From Cymbidium sinense (taxonomy: Eukaryota > Streptophyta > Magnoliopsida > Asparagales > Orchidaceae): a stretch of DNA of 64,000 nucleotides. The DNA lies in contig CM038215.1 in the NCBI GenBank assembly GCA_021442155.1, positions 207,446,982 through 207,510,981 on the forward strand, written 5' to 3'. This document shows positions 22,960 through 34,655 of this stretch, piece by piece. How positions within the stretch are numbered: the first letter of the stretch is position 1; every line of letters begins with the position of its first letter. The position numbers and the translations under genes are program-made. The notes beneath the pieces were generated by a model that was given only the letters and a program-made list of their open reading frames with translations, ran no database searches and was not told the origin of the DNA.

Positions 22960-23830
22960 TTCTGACTCGTGGTGCCTCGGTGCTTGGGGAATAGTGTTGT
23001 GACGCTAAGCTCTTAGGAAATAAAATATATAATGTCCCACATTATGGCACTGTAGCACCCTATATGGTGCCCAAGTGCTAAACTCAGTGCTGCATATTCA
23101 GCATTGCAGTGCTGACCTCAAGTTTATAGGATCAAAACATCCATTTATAGCACCACAACATTGCCTCTAAAGTGCTACATTAATTTTATAATTTTTGACA
23201 CTTATAATACTGACTTCTTCAATTATGAAATCTAAGTCCTATCCACCCAGCACCAAAGTGCCACCAATCAGGCACCACAGTGCTAGCCTCTCAGTTTTTG
23301 AAACACGAGACTAGCACTATGGCGCTGAACTTGCAGCACCGAGGCACTGGTTTGCATATCGTAATGGATATCACTCTAGTCAAAAAAGATATTAATGGAA
23401 TTTATGATAATTAACTCTGTAACTAGTTCCATATAGAAAGCAAGGCCAGACATTGATGTAGTATCGTGGTTTTCCAATATAGTGTCGCAACCCTGGTCAA
23501 AAAATTTATCCTTTTCATTTTAAGTGTCTGTTGGTCTGCCAGCCCTTTTGAACTAACCGTTGACTAGCATAGCAATGCTAAATCGCCAATGCCTAAGTGT
23601 CAATCAACTAGTCAACTCGGTCTTGCTATTCTAATATCATGTTGTTAAAAGAGCTATGGTGCTAGAAATAGCTCATAGAGGCATTGAGCCCTTAGGTTTT
23701 AACACACAAATTTATGCCTTCTAATGCTACAGTGCTAAGTACCTAATGCCAAGACACTGGCCTAATAATGCTAAGGTGCTACCATGATAGCGCTTAGGTG
23801 CTATTTTCTAACATCGAGGTGTTGACTCTC
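22960..23830. repeat. GTGCC/GGCAC word repeats in B2
   Basis: Dozens of degenerate 8-12 bp phrases (TGGTGCCTCGGTGC, GCACCACAGTGCT, AGCACCGAGGCACTGG, CTAAGGTGCTA) occur at irregular spacing. No reading frame survives. It looks like an expanded short-unit repeat that has since diverged. Confidence 0.6.
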
Positions 23831-23910
23831 AAGACCACAAATTAATGTTTATCACCAAACATCTAATAAATTTATTTATTTTCCATGTGAACACACCCTA
23901 TAAGATCTTA

Positions 23911-24790
23911 CATTCCAAAGGGATGTAAGTCTAATCTATACGTTTGTCATACAAACAATCTATACCCATATATCATTCCAAAGGGATGTAAGTCCAATCT
24001 AAACATGCACCATGTGAACAATCTATACCCATATGACATTCCAAAGGGATGTAAGCCCAATCTACTTGTTAGCCACATAAATAATCCTACAATAATGGCA
24101 TTCCAAAGAGATGGAAGCCCAACCTACTTGTTCGACACGTGAATAACCTTACAATAATGGCATTCTAAAGGGATGTAAGTCCAATCTATACATTTATCAT
24201 GCAAACAATCTAAATCCATATGACATTCCAAAAGGATGTCAGCCTATTCTACTTGTTCATTATGCGAACAACCCACCCAATAATAAATTTGACATTCCAA
24301 AGGGATGTATGTCCAATCTATATATTCGCCAAGTGAACAACCTATATCCATATGGCATTCTGATGGGATGTAAGTCCAATCTATATATTTGTCATGTGAA
24401 CCATCTATATCCATATGGAATTCTAAAGAGATGTAAGCCCAATCTACTTTTTTTCCATGCAAACAACCCTACAATAAATATGACATTCCAAAGGTATGCA
24501 AGTCCAATCTATACGTTCGTCATGTGAACAATATATATCCATAGGGCATTCCAAAAGAATGTAAGTCCAATCAATACATTCGTAATTTGAACATTCTATA
24601 TCAATATAGTATTTTAAAGGGATGTAAGCCCAATCTTTCTGTTCACTATATAAACATTTCTACTTAGCATTTCCTATGGAATGTAAAACTAATCTACTTA
24701 TTAGCCATGTGAACATTACTATGTTCTGGCTTTCTTATAAATGTAAGTCTAGTTTGTTTAACTGTTCTTTATGGGAACTTCCCTACACCA
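23911..24790 (+). repeat. 63-bp minisatellite, about 14 units
   Basis: The phrase CATTCCAAAGGGATGTAAG recurs at 23911, 23974, 24037, 24099, 24161, 24224, 24293, 24356, 24419, 24484, 24547 and, decayed, near 24610, 24668 and 24729. Spacing is 62-63 bp with two longer steps of 65 and 69. Each unit continues CCAATCTA, then a variable part and a TGTGAACAA-like word. Divergence grows towards the right end. Confidence 0.92.
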
Positions 24791-25085
24791 TAACTCCTAT
24801 ACTAAAACTCTAATCTACTTGAGATATCTAAAATAAGGTAACCCATGGATGCTAATCAGACTTCCTAGGCATTAGGCTGATAGTCCTCTAATATTGTTAG
24901 ACTGGAATAATGTAGCCTTGGGATGAAAAAACCATGCGATCTTGATCAGGACTATCTCCATTTTTCTTTTAGACAGTCATCTATACCACAACACACATGC
25001 CACTAGACACTGATTCAAATCAAAGATATGTTTATTTTTAATCTTAATGAGAGTTCTCTCGTACTACGGTAAGAGGGGTAATTAA

Positions 25086-25107
25086 CTATGAATGCTTGCA
25101 TTCATAG
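25086..25107 (+). other. 22-nt hairpin in B2
   Basis: Left arm CTATGAATG and right arm CATTCATAG pair perfectly around CTTG. Compared with A2, stem pairs 6 and 8 differ on both arms so that pairing is kept. Confidence 0.8.
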
Positions 25108-25289
25108 GAAGTAAAACCCATATCTAATTAAACACTAACATAATCTTAGGAGAAATATAGTTGAATATATATCAATCTGCTACATGAATAACATACTCCT
25201 ACCCATCCTAATAATGATGGTAGAGAGTTTCCAAAAAGATATTTTTCCTGAGTGATCAGATTTTTGGAAATAATTATGATTGGTTAGTT

Positions 25290-26035
25290 TAAGATATGAA
25301 CTATTGACTTCACGTAGATGGTTAGATTTGGTGCATTTTATAAAGGTAGAGAACTAGATTAAGTCTTAGTCTTACTTAATTTTCCCAAGAGCTTTAGAAT
25401 GGATGTGAAGTTTAAATTTGGTGATGGCTGGTTTTAGAAGTGATGGTCGGTTTCAGAGAAAGCTTAGAAAGTGTAAAAAGATTTAAGTGAATTAAGAGCA
25501 AGAGATTGAAAGAGTAAAGCCAAATATAATATAAAATAAAGGATAACTAGCTAATCTCACTATAGAAAAAGATAAACTTTAGTTACTATGAGCTAGAATA
25601 AAAAATATACTTTACTCAAAATAAGTCATTTAATAATTTTTGTTATAACCATTTTATCCCATAATCGACATTACAAACTCTAATACTCAAACTTTTGGAG
25701 GGAAAAAAATGAAGGAAGAAAGGGAGAGAAAAGTGGTGTTGGGGGCCATTTATAAAGGATAGGCTCCAACCAGTCATTTAATAATGTTTCTTTCATATCA
25801 TGACTAACTATACATGATTCTAGATAATAAATAAAAATACTAATAATATTAAAATATAAAATACATTTAAAATATTCTAAGTAATGGGCAACTTATTGGG
25901 ATATTGCTTGATATTAGGTATATTCTTTAATATTTTCCTTAGTCTTTACCCTTAGCTCTAGTAATTGAATATTTAATTTGATTTTATTAATCCATATGAT
26001 CTTCATTTTCTTGACCTTTAAAATGTGCTACATCA
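25290..26035 (-). mobile_element. Ty3/gypsy 3' LTR
   Basis: On the minus strand it begins TGATGTAGCACATTTT, a common gypsy LTR start, directly after a purine-leaning GGTGGAG stretch that may be the polypurine tract. It is colinear with 31335-32066: shared phrases include GATTGGTTAG.TTA.GAT and the block around 25745-25790, which holds a TTTATAAATGG TATA-like box on the minus strand. The two LTRs differ strongly, so the insertion is old. Confidence 0.75.
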
Positions 26036-26049
26036 ACTCCACCAAGCTC

Positions 26050-28493
26050 AACTAAGCTTTGCTCCATAGAATTGAAATAAAAAAGTCTTCTACCAATTGT
26101 GTGTCTAATGCTATTAAACCAGTGTGGGTTATCCAACCATCACTAGTAGATAGTTTATTCTTTCAACAAACTAAAAATTTAGACTCAATAGGTTGATTAG
26201 TTCACACCTCTCCAATGATGATATAATCAACTTCCAAATAAGAATGATTTTGCAAGTAAGGAATTATGTATCCTACTAAAGAGTTAGAATAAAAAAGTGG
26301 AGGTTTGCTAATTTTCTCATATGATAGAATATCTTCAATATTAATAACTAGATAAATTAATATATTGGTGAGCTAATAAAAGCAATATGCATTAAATTCA
26401 ATTCTTCTAAGTGCTTTGAATGGGTCACAAGCCTTTGAGAGTAATTTCTTAAACTTAGTATGTTGTTTCACTTAAAGAAAATATAAGTCAAAACATAGCC
26501 ACCATAAATTCTTTTTATTGATCGATTACTATTTACTATAAAAGCGCATCTATCATTACTTAAAGTAACTTGTTGTTTTTGGTGTCATGATAGTCTTTGA
26601 CAAATGATAATGTTGAATTAAAAAATACATGAGATAGAATATTAGCTATGCCAATAGGTCTTCTAGGATTATGTCAATAAAATATTTCAAAAGTTGAAGT
26701 TTTGGCTATTCTAGAGATGACACTATTATATGCAAATTCAATTGTCAAAAAATTGAAGTCCTAATTTCTTAAACTTTTTTCTACAAGATATCTAAGTATG
26801 TTCCTAATGATTTAATTTATTAATTATGATTTGAACATCAATTTAAGAGTAAAAAATAGATGCAAATTTCAATTTAGTGTCAAGTACTTTCTTAAGTTAT
26901 TTCTATAAATTCTTCAAAAGTATGAAATAAATTTAACATCATGTTCAAACATAATGGTTGAAAAAAAGGCCATGTAGATGCACAATTTAAAAAAAAAAAA
27001 GTTTAGCAATGCTGGAAGAATTATTACTTTTGGAACATTGTAAAAAATAGATCATCTTAGAGAATCTATCAACTACAACAAGATGTAATCATTTTCTTGA
27101 GTTGTGTGTGATAATTCTAAAATAATTACAAATCTTTCCAAGGTTTATAAAGAATAAGTAAAGAAATATTGACATATTTTTATTTTGTGACTTTATCCTA
27201 TTTACATATTAGTTATTGGGACTTAAGTTTTTGAACATCTATTTTAAGAGATGGTAAAAAATTTTGATTTTTCATTAAACCAATTTTCTTATCTTTTTCA
27301 AAATTATTAGCAATTCCTCCTAAACATGATTCAGTAATAAAAATTTCTCTAAGAGATGATTTAGGAATACAAAATTATTTTTGTTTAAAAAAAAGTTACT
27401 CATTAATAACAAAAAATTACCCTTTAAAGATATAGGTTAGTCTAAGTGCTCAACATAAATTAAATGAAAATCATAATAAATTGAATAATCATCTTGAATT
27501 CATTTAAATCCTGAAATTTTCAATTTTAAGAAGAGATAGTCAATGTTACCCTTGATAGAGTCTTGACAGACTTATTTTCAACTCCAAGTTTATGTTCTAA
27601 GATAAAAGAATAATTTTGAAGAAATCAAACAAATTTTGCAAGTATGTGATTTAACTTTCATTGGGTGTTTATGAATTTGAGGACATAATGATATGAATTT
27701 AAAATGAACTCTTTATGTAAAGGGTAGTGGTGCTAGTGTCTCAAAGACTAGATAATAGGATAAAGCTCTACCACATGTTGAGTATTGTTATTTATCTCAT
27801 TTAATTCATTGAAGGAAGCTATAAGGTGATTTATTTTCACTTAATATTGTACCAATTTTAACTCCAGATGCATCACAAGTCACTTCCAATGTTTTAAAGA
27901 AATCATGAAGATTAAGAACATGGGCAGAAGCCATTAAAATCTTAAGTTGATCTAAGTTTTTTTTATATAATAAAGGTCCAACAAAATTGATCTCGCATCA
28001 ATAGGTTAGTGATTGGAACTATAATGATGCTAAAAAAAATTTTATGAGTTGCTTCTAAAAAGTTGCTAGGATGTGAAAACTTTTAATATTAGTGAAACTC
28101 TTAAGTATTGGTCCATCTAAGGCTGCTCTAACTTTGGTAGGGTCAAATTTTATTATAATTATAAAAATATTAAATCCTAAGAAAATCAACTCAGTTTATA
28201 AAAAAAAATTTTGAAATCAATTTATATCTTCTCATTTTTAAGGATTTCAAAAGGTTGTCTAAGATGATGTCTATTATTTTTTTATTAAAATATTATTAAA
28301 GTATACAACTAGAAATTTTCCAATAAAAGGTTTAAAGATTGTATTCATTAGTCTCATTAACGTGCTAGGGGAATTTGAGATCCCAAAAAGCATGACTAAC
28401 TATTCATAAAATATATTAAGAGCCTTAAAAGCAATTTTCATTTATCTCCTGATCAAATTCTAATTTGGTAATAATCATTTTTTAAATCATTTT
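26050..28493 (-). pseudogene. Ty3/gypsy pol (RT, RNase H, integrase), broken
   Basis: Minus-strand pieces in order: reverse transcriptase [32 protein letters not shown] and [16 protein letters not shown]; RNase H with VTCDASGVKIGTILSENKSP and LYPII.SLRH; and integrase with VDRFSKM, CSKSNNSSSIAKLF and EHDVKFISYF. The catalytic YFDD of the reverse transcriptase reads YFNN here (codons at 28292-28303). Numerous stops and frameshifts occur. The gene is cut at 28493 by family A copy A3, inside the FSKIDLRSGYHQIRI motif. The gag, protease and front half of RT are not found on the other side. Confidence 0.88.
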
Positions 28494-30540
28494 TGTTGCC
28501 CTCATATTTAGTGAGGTTGACATGATTTTTTTCCTTAGCACTTAGGATCTTATCTTGGTATGGAGTTCTCCCATGTGAGCCTTTAGAAGACTGTTTTAAT
28601 CACTAGGAGAACACTAAACCCAAAACCAAGACCAAATCCAATCAATTAAATTCTAAACCTAGTCCAAACTAGAGCCAACCTAACTTGCCTCTAAGTAGTA
28701 AACCCCACTTAACCCAACTTGACCTAGTTTTTCCATTCAAGTTTTTTTGAACCTAATTCAAATTAAATTAAAATTAGTTCAAACCAACCCTGATCAAAAT
28801 CAATTGGAAATTAGTCATTCCTAAAGCCTTAGGAATATTAAATAAACTCATTTTAATGTCAAAATAAATTAAATTGAAACCAAGATTTAATTTAATTGAG
28901 TAATTAACATCAAGCCAAGTTCAATTAGAATTAAGAGTGATTGAAATGATTGATCATCAATTAAACACAATTGGAACATTTGAATTTTTCTAAACAATTT
29001 GATGAGTTAACTTAGGTGAAATTTAAAACTAAAATCGAATCACTTAATATTAGCTTATTCTAAGCTTACTGGGTTAATCTAAGTTTGCTAAATGTACAAA
29101 CCTAAGTTTGTCACCCTTTGATCCATCTATCTAGCTATTAAATTTGCACTTTACAAGCCTGATGAATTGATTCTTGCTCATGGGCATTGAGCCAAGAACT
29201 TAGCATGAAAGGTCATGGTCTCACCTCCCCAAACCCACCCATCGACCATGGGACCACCCTTCCAAAAAAATGGTAAACTCCCACCTCACCAAGCCTATAA
29301 CCACACACCCCAAAATAACTGAGACCCCTCCTCCAATATTGACTCAACCAAAACACTCTAGAACCCCCTTGAAGCCAGAACAAAATCACCCCTTGCTTAT
29401 TGGACCTCTCTATGCCCAAGTTCGATCGAACCACGGTGACCTTTGGCAGCGTGGTGAGCTCTTGGATGATCGGTGGGGCTCTCATTTAGGGAGTGTTCCT
29501 TGTGTCTTGATCCTTCCCAGTGTATGGTTTCACAATCCAAAGCTTGAGTTGCTCGAATCATCACTGTTTATCTAAATAGCACATAGATCGATAGCAGCCT
29601 GTAAATTTCACTTGGCTGTATCTGGATCAAAAAACCTCTAATGGAGCTACGTCGCATGGAAAAAGCTAAAGGGGATTAATGGAATGGAATAAAAAAATTG
29701 AATAAAAAAACACCTAAAATCAAACAAAACTTCAAAAATTTACATAAAATCCAAATGAAACCCAAAAAAATTCAAATTAACTCTTTGTAGATTCAGCTTT
29801 AAGAGAAGAATCATTTAAAAGTAAAAAATTCTAATTTTATCAGATATTTTAAGAGTAATTGAAGATTAATTAAATATCAAACTTCTTTAATTAAATCCAA
29901 AATATTCATCCAAATAATTTAAAATTTTTAGAGAGTGTTCATTATGTCACCCTCTACTTTTGATAATTTTTCTCTTTTATTTGGACCAATAAATAATAAG
30001 TTATTGAATTTTGAGCTTAAATCATGAAAATCAAGTAATTAATTTAAAATTATAAAAAAGCATTAGAAATTCATTTTAATCACTCAAAACATTCTACTAA
30101 TAAAGAGCAACCTAAGAAAAAAAATTAACTCCCAATTTTAAACTTATTCATAAGAAATTTCTTTATTATTTTTGAAGAATGATTACCATTTAATGCAATG
30201 ATTTGGATCATAAGTTAAAAGTATTAAATTTAAATCACTTGTAAAACACATAAAAAATATTTAAGATATAATCTTAGAAAACCAATGTAATCAAATCACA
30301 TATGAAATAAGGATAATCATTAAAAATCACAAGATAAAAGCACTTGAATGAAGAAAGATTAAGGATCAAAATAAATTTATTAAGCTTAAATAAAAAAACT
30401 TATCATTTAACATGTGAAATCAAAACATTCAAAATAAATTTAAGAAGAATCTTACTAAAGCATTTGAAAGAAGTTGAAGAACTCAAATCAATCTTAAATT
30501 GCTCTTCTCAGATGCAAAACAATGATTTGTAGAAGATGGT
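28494..30540 (+). mobile_element. Family A non-coding element, copy A3 (inserted in the gypsy element)
   Basis: It starts with the palindromic head TGTTGCCCTCA...TGAGGTTGACA at 28494-28522, followed by CCTTAGCACTTAGGATC. A TTGACC-type block (28620-29100), a GC-richer block (29190-29600) and the AATCC/AAAAATTCAAA block like 52700-52900 in A6 follow. The GGACATCCC and TATAAGGG modules are missing, so the right end is deleted or hidden. The open frames at 29213-29575 are not shared with other copies. Confidence 0.65.
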
Positions 30541-31334
30541 AAATTCTTCTCTTGACAATGCTTAAAAGAAAAGAGAAAGAGGAGAGAAAGTATAGCTTTT
30601 ATAAAGAATTAACTCCTTATAATTTTGCAAGAGAGTGGTTGGCCAAGGGTACATCATCAAGAAGAATAAATGAACTAAGGCAAGAGTATTTTATAATAAG
30701 AGGCCCATGACTAAAGTGTGTTGGGCAAGAATTCAAATTCTAAATAAAGTATTAATAATTTTAACTATCAATTAACCATGAATCAAGGAAACAACAAGGC
30801 AATATTTTTAATTTCAAATTCAAATAAATCAATTTGATTTAAATCAAATTAATTTAAATAAGAAAGAAGAGATGGTCAGTTAAGCAAGGAGAAAAATTAT
30901 ATTTAATATAAGTTAATTAGCTTAATAAGGAATAATTAAGGAATCAATAAAAAAAGCTTTTTGAAATTATATCAAAATAGTTTGAACAAATAAGGGACAG
31001 ACAATGTTTCTTATAAATCAAGAAATTATAAATTAATGAAAATCAAATATCTAGAGAATTAAAGAAATATTTATTAAGTAATTTAAAATTTTAAATAACT
31101 ATTCAAATTTAATTTGAAACAAAAGGTGCTCGGCCAAAAGGTTTCCAAAATGAGATTTTGAAAAAGTGAAATATAATCAATAGAATATAATTTGAATTTG
31201 AATCAAAACAAATCAAGTTTAAATAAGATGGGGGCTAGCCAACGCTTTACAAAAATATATAAAATATTATAAGTTTTCAATTAATGTTTGTTATCATCAA
31301 AATCCAAATAAATGAGTCATAAGGCTCACGAAGT
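30541..31334. other. AT-rich stretch between A3 and the 5' LTR
   Basis: Non-coding. It could be more of A3 or decayed gypsy leader. Three phrases with GGCCAA or GCCAA (30640, 31130, 31235) recur, but no clear unit emerges. Confidence 0.35.
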
Positions 31335-32066
31335 CAACATGGATGGCTAGCTTAGGATGTTAATTTGTGATCTCAAGTAAATGGTAAGGTTTAGTGGAGT
31401 TTAAAGAAGTGTTAATTTGTAAGGAATATGACTATGTCTTAGCTCATCCTAATTTAGCCAAAAGCTTCAAGGAGAGGAGTATAGTTGATGTAAGGTTGAG
31501 TTATTGGTTGTTAGTGTTGAAGGATGCTTTGAAATAGAGAAAGAGATGTGAAGAAGACTCTAGAGTATGTGTAAAGAGAAGAAGCAAGCAACTAAAGAAA
31601 ATAAATGATAACTATTTATCCTCACCAAAGAAGAGATCATTTTTGAAGCCACCAAGCACCATGTAAATTAAGTGCAATTCACCACCAAAAATATTTCATT
31701 CAACATTAAAAATTACAAAGTATTTTTGTTCATATTTATAAATACAACATGTCAGTTAGGGTGACACTTTCAAAAGAAAAAAAAATAGTGAGAGAAAAGG
31801 GAGGTTTGTAGCCATTACTGAAGGAGAGGTTCCAACAACTTATTTTTAAAGCTTTCTTCAATCCAAAATATAACAAGCCTAGTCATACCGATGGGTGAAA
31901 AATAAAATTTCAAAAATAATAAAATGTAGATGACATGTAAAATACTCTAAAGTTTATGCTCCTATAATTGGATGTTTACTTTAGTCTCTTCCTTGAGTTT
32001 TAGTCTTAGCTTTAATAATTGGACTTTTAACTTGATTTTTTTGATCCACATGATACGCTATATTAG
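31335..32066 (-). mobile_element. Ty3/gypsy 5' LTR
   Basis: It is colinear with 25290-26035 in the same orientation. For example, GGAGAGGTTCCAACAACTT at 31824 faces GGATAGGCTCCAACCAGTC at 25757, and TAATAATTGGACTTTTAACTT faces TAGTAATTGAATATTTAATTT. The minus-strand start CTAATATAGCG is a decayed TGATGTAGCAC. I could not recognise a primer-binding site next to it. Confidence 0.72.
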
Positions 32067-33440
32067 CCATTACTAGACATACTAAATAAAGAAGGTTTGA
32101 CATCTAGTAAAGATGAAGTACATAGATGATTCATATTACCATCTTGGCCATTAATAAGCAGTTGTGGTGCAACACCAACTATAATAAGTTGCTAGCAGCC
32201 ACAACACAATTATGCCCGTCTATCTATTGGTGAAAAAAAAATCAAACAAGGCATGCAAAAATGTTTCCTTAATAGGTATAGCTTCTAAACATAGATCCAT
32301 TAATACACAAAATATTGAATTTAATCCCACATAAGTCAAGCAAAAAATATATTGATATATAAATAACAAGTAGTTGGTCTTCACACATAGACTTCAAAAT
32401 TTAAGTTATAAATCAATTTCATTAGTGGTGTAATAGGCCCTACTTTGATGCCCTTCAATCAATAATCCTTAATTAGCATTAATAGAAATGATAATTTAAA
32501 TAGGATTGAGTGATTTATGTGTCTTTTGGCTCCCATGAGTCTTAGTATTTTCTATTATTGCTAAGTTTCAAGAGTGTGCAACTCCTATAAAGGCACTATG
32601 TGATTAAGCGAGCTCTTAATATATGACACTTAATGGTATTGAAAAAAAATACATATATAAGAGAGTATAGATATATATAGAGAGCTTTAATATAAGTGTT
32701 AAATAGTTAATGCACATGAGGGTACTAAGTTTGGTCATAAATTAGATAGGTAAAACTTATATTGATGTAGAAATACTAAATTATTGACTATATTGCATAG
32801 GCTTTAGCCATTGATTGGAAAACAGGTTTGACCATTAATGTGTCAAGCCCAACATTAATCTCCCTTCAATCTATACTCCCTAAAAAGCTGAGCATGCATA
32901 TAATTATGCCTAAACTTGGTGTTAAGTGAGTCCAACAAAAATGACTAGGAGTCAGCATGTAGTACCATTAGGCATTAGTATGGCACAACAATGCTCGATG
33001 CATGAAGAGCAATATGGAAATTGTGACAACTATAGGCCCAAGGCATTATCATTATAATAAAGATGACAAGGAAATACCCGCTCAAGCATCCTATGGCCTA
33101 TGTTGCAATTGATGTATTGTGGTTGTGTTTCTTTTTCTTAAATCAAGTGGCTATGAGGACTTCATTAGTTACTACATGTAGGTTTCATTAGGTATACTAA
33201 TTGTCAGCACTAGATGACTGCCAGCGAGATTATCTTACTTAGACTAGATCTAAAAATGAGTTAGATCGAGCAAATGAAGGACTTGTCATGGCTTAATTAC
33301 TTCATCCACCAAGAAGATTCTCCTTCTTAGTCTAAGGATGGGGACTAACTCAAACTATGGAATGACTTGGCATGGGTTAGTGACATTTGTTTGAATGAAA
33401 AATAAATGCAAGAAATACTTTTCGTTTGATTTGATGTAAA
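32067..33440. other. Unassigned stretch
   Basis: AT-rich sequence without recognisable gene, repeat or terminal structure. Confidence 0.35.
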
Positions 33441-33720
33441 AAAAATTCGGTGTCAAGCTTGATGGTAATTGGCAATAGCATTGATATGGTTGGCGGCGAC
33501 CAGTAGTGGTGACATTGGTGATGATGGGTGGTTAATGGCAATGGACAACGGTGCCTAGCGGAGGGTGGCAATAGTAGCAAGTAACGATGGCTGTAGGAGG
33601 CAGCATCGACAATGGGCAGCAGTGACAAGCAAATTCGATGAATGGCAAGTTATAAGTAGCCAACAATGATGGGAATGGGCGAGTGCTGGTGGTAATGGCA
33701 AGCAATGATGGTGTCAACCG
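33440..33720. repeat. Low-complexity GGTGG/ATGGCAA-rich stretch
   Basis: Degenerate triplet-like runs (GGTGG, GATGG, GGCAA, CAGCA). They open two minus-strand frames of 83 and 61 codons by lack of stops, not by coding constraint. Confidence 0.6.
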
Positions 33721-34100
33721 AGGCGACGACCTACAATATATTTAAAAATTAGTCAAATCAATCGATTTAAAATACACAAAAAATGAACTATTTAGTGAGT
33801 CTTAAATCTCTTAAAATTTTACTTTGAATTCATTTTCATTAATCAAAAGCCAACATTTCCAAAATCCCTGCATTTGAAGTAGTCTCACCCAAAATTCTTT
33901 AAAATAAATGGCCCCTAAGTCACTGGAATTTCTTAATTCAGTTCGCAAACTCGTTCTAAATCATGCTAATAAAAGGTGAGATCAATGATATAAAGGTCCC
34001 ATTTAATCTATGCCAATAAATGGTCAGATATTAACATAGTAATCTGAAGGAAAACAAAAAACAAAAAAACAAAACAAAACATAAGGTTTAAAAGAAACAA
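33721..34100. other. Unassigned stretch downstream of the PDK fragment
   Basis: I looked here for the next PDK exons (histidine-kinase-like ATP site) and did not find them. An A/C-rich run stands at 34045-34080. Confidence 0.4.
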
Positions 34101-34104
34101 GAAA

Positions 34105-34655
34105 GCTTACAGATACGTGAATTTTGTATGACCATAGATGGCACTTGCATACTCTCGAAACAAATACTGCAAGCATCCTCGTTAGCACTTTTGGATACAT
34201 GCATAAAAGACATTCTTGTATTTATTTGACAAACACGTCCAGGTTTTCGACCAGGATCATGTAGGCTAACACGCTGTCCTCAGTTGCGCCAAAAACAAAA
34301 ACACTCAGTTCAACAACCAAGAAGAAACTCCACACTTACAAGTCAATGATTTTTTCTGTTGAAAGATAAGAAACATAAAGCATGGTATGCAATACCAACA
34401 ATATTTCCTGCCATGACTGAGAAATTGTAACTAAACTATAACCATACGAATTCCAAATCTTAATGTAAAACCGATCAAGAAATCCATAGATTTCAAGAAA
34501 AATCTTTGAGAACAATATTTGAATCCATGTCTTTCCTCAGTTGCTGCACGCCCAAAGCCATCGCTGGTACCACGTTGTTATGCTTCACTTTGATCATCTT
34601 CATCATTTGTGTGAACGCCAACTCATCATCTCTGTCCTATTAACGGAAATAATCC
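34105..34655 (-). pseudogene. PDK: Pyruvate dehydrogenase kinase (mitochondrial) gene fragment
   Basis: PDK phosphorylates the E1-alpha subunit of mitochondrial pyruvate dehydrogenase and switches it off. Minus-strand pieces match the helical regulatory half of the family. The first exon-like piece (about 34650-34450) has DRDDELAFTQMMKMIKVKHN, then NVVPAMALGVQQLRKDM; after a shift come EIYGFLDRFY and, after another, LRFGIRMVI. The second piece (about 34272-34110) has GQRVSLHDPGRKPG, INTRMSFMHVSKSANEDACS, ICF and, after a shift, EYASAIYG. Family wording is FTQMIK.VKVRHNNVVP.MALG, EIHQFLDRFY.SRIGIRMLIGQHV and INTKMSP..VA..ASEDARSIC. Splice-like AG and GTAAG sites flank the pieces, so an intron remains and it came from genomic DNA rather than a spliced mRNA. 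Three frameshifts and the absence of the ATP-binding half make it a dead fragment. Confidence 0.85.

Larger units (their letters stand above)
22440..25285 (+). repeat. Repeat family B, copy B2
   Basis: This is the inverted partner of B1. From left to right it holds a CT-rich stretch (22440-22560), GTGCC-type word repeats (22960-23830), a 63-bp minisatellite (23911-24790), a unique block (24800-25080), the 22-nt hairpin (25086-25107) and an end shared with B1 to about 25280. A Ty3/gypsy LTR follows directly. The hairpin context (GTAATTAACTATG... then CATAGGAA) resembles the family A tail, so A and B may be related elements. Confidence 0.65.

Noticed and set aside
24244..24527. Two 72-codon frames on opposite strands
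   Set aside because: They run through the 63-bp minisatellite. A unit length divisible by three keeps both strands open.
23911..24790. CRISPR-like array
   Set aside because: This is plant nuclear DNA. The whole 63-bp unit repeats and there are no unique spacers of constant length.
29213..29575. Overlapping 90- and 101-codon frames on both strands
   Set aside because: They are in the GC-richer block of A3, not shared with other copies and without a recognisable domain.
33377..33717. 83- and 61-codon minus-strand frames
   Set aside because: Low-complexity sequence without a domain; the residues are mostly H, P, L, S and T from GGTGG/ATGG runs.
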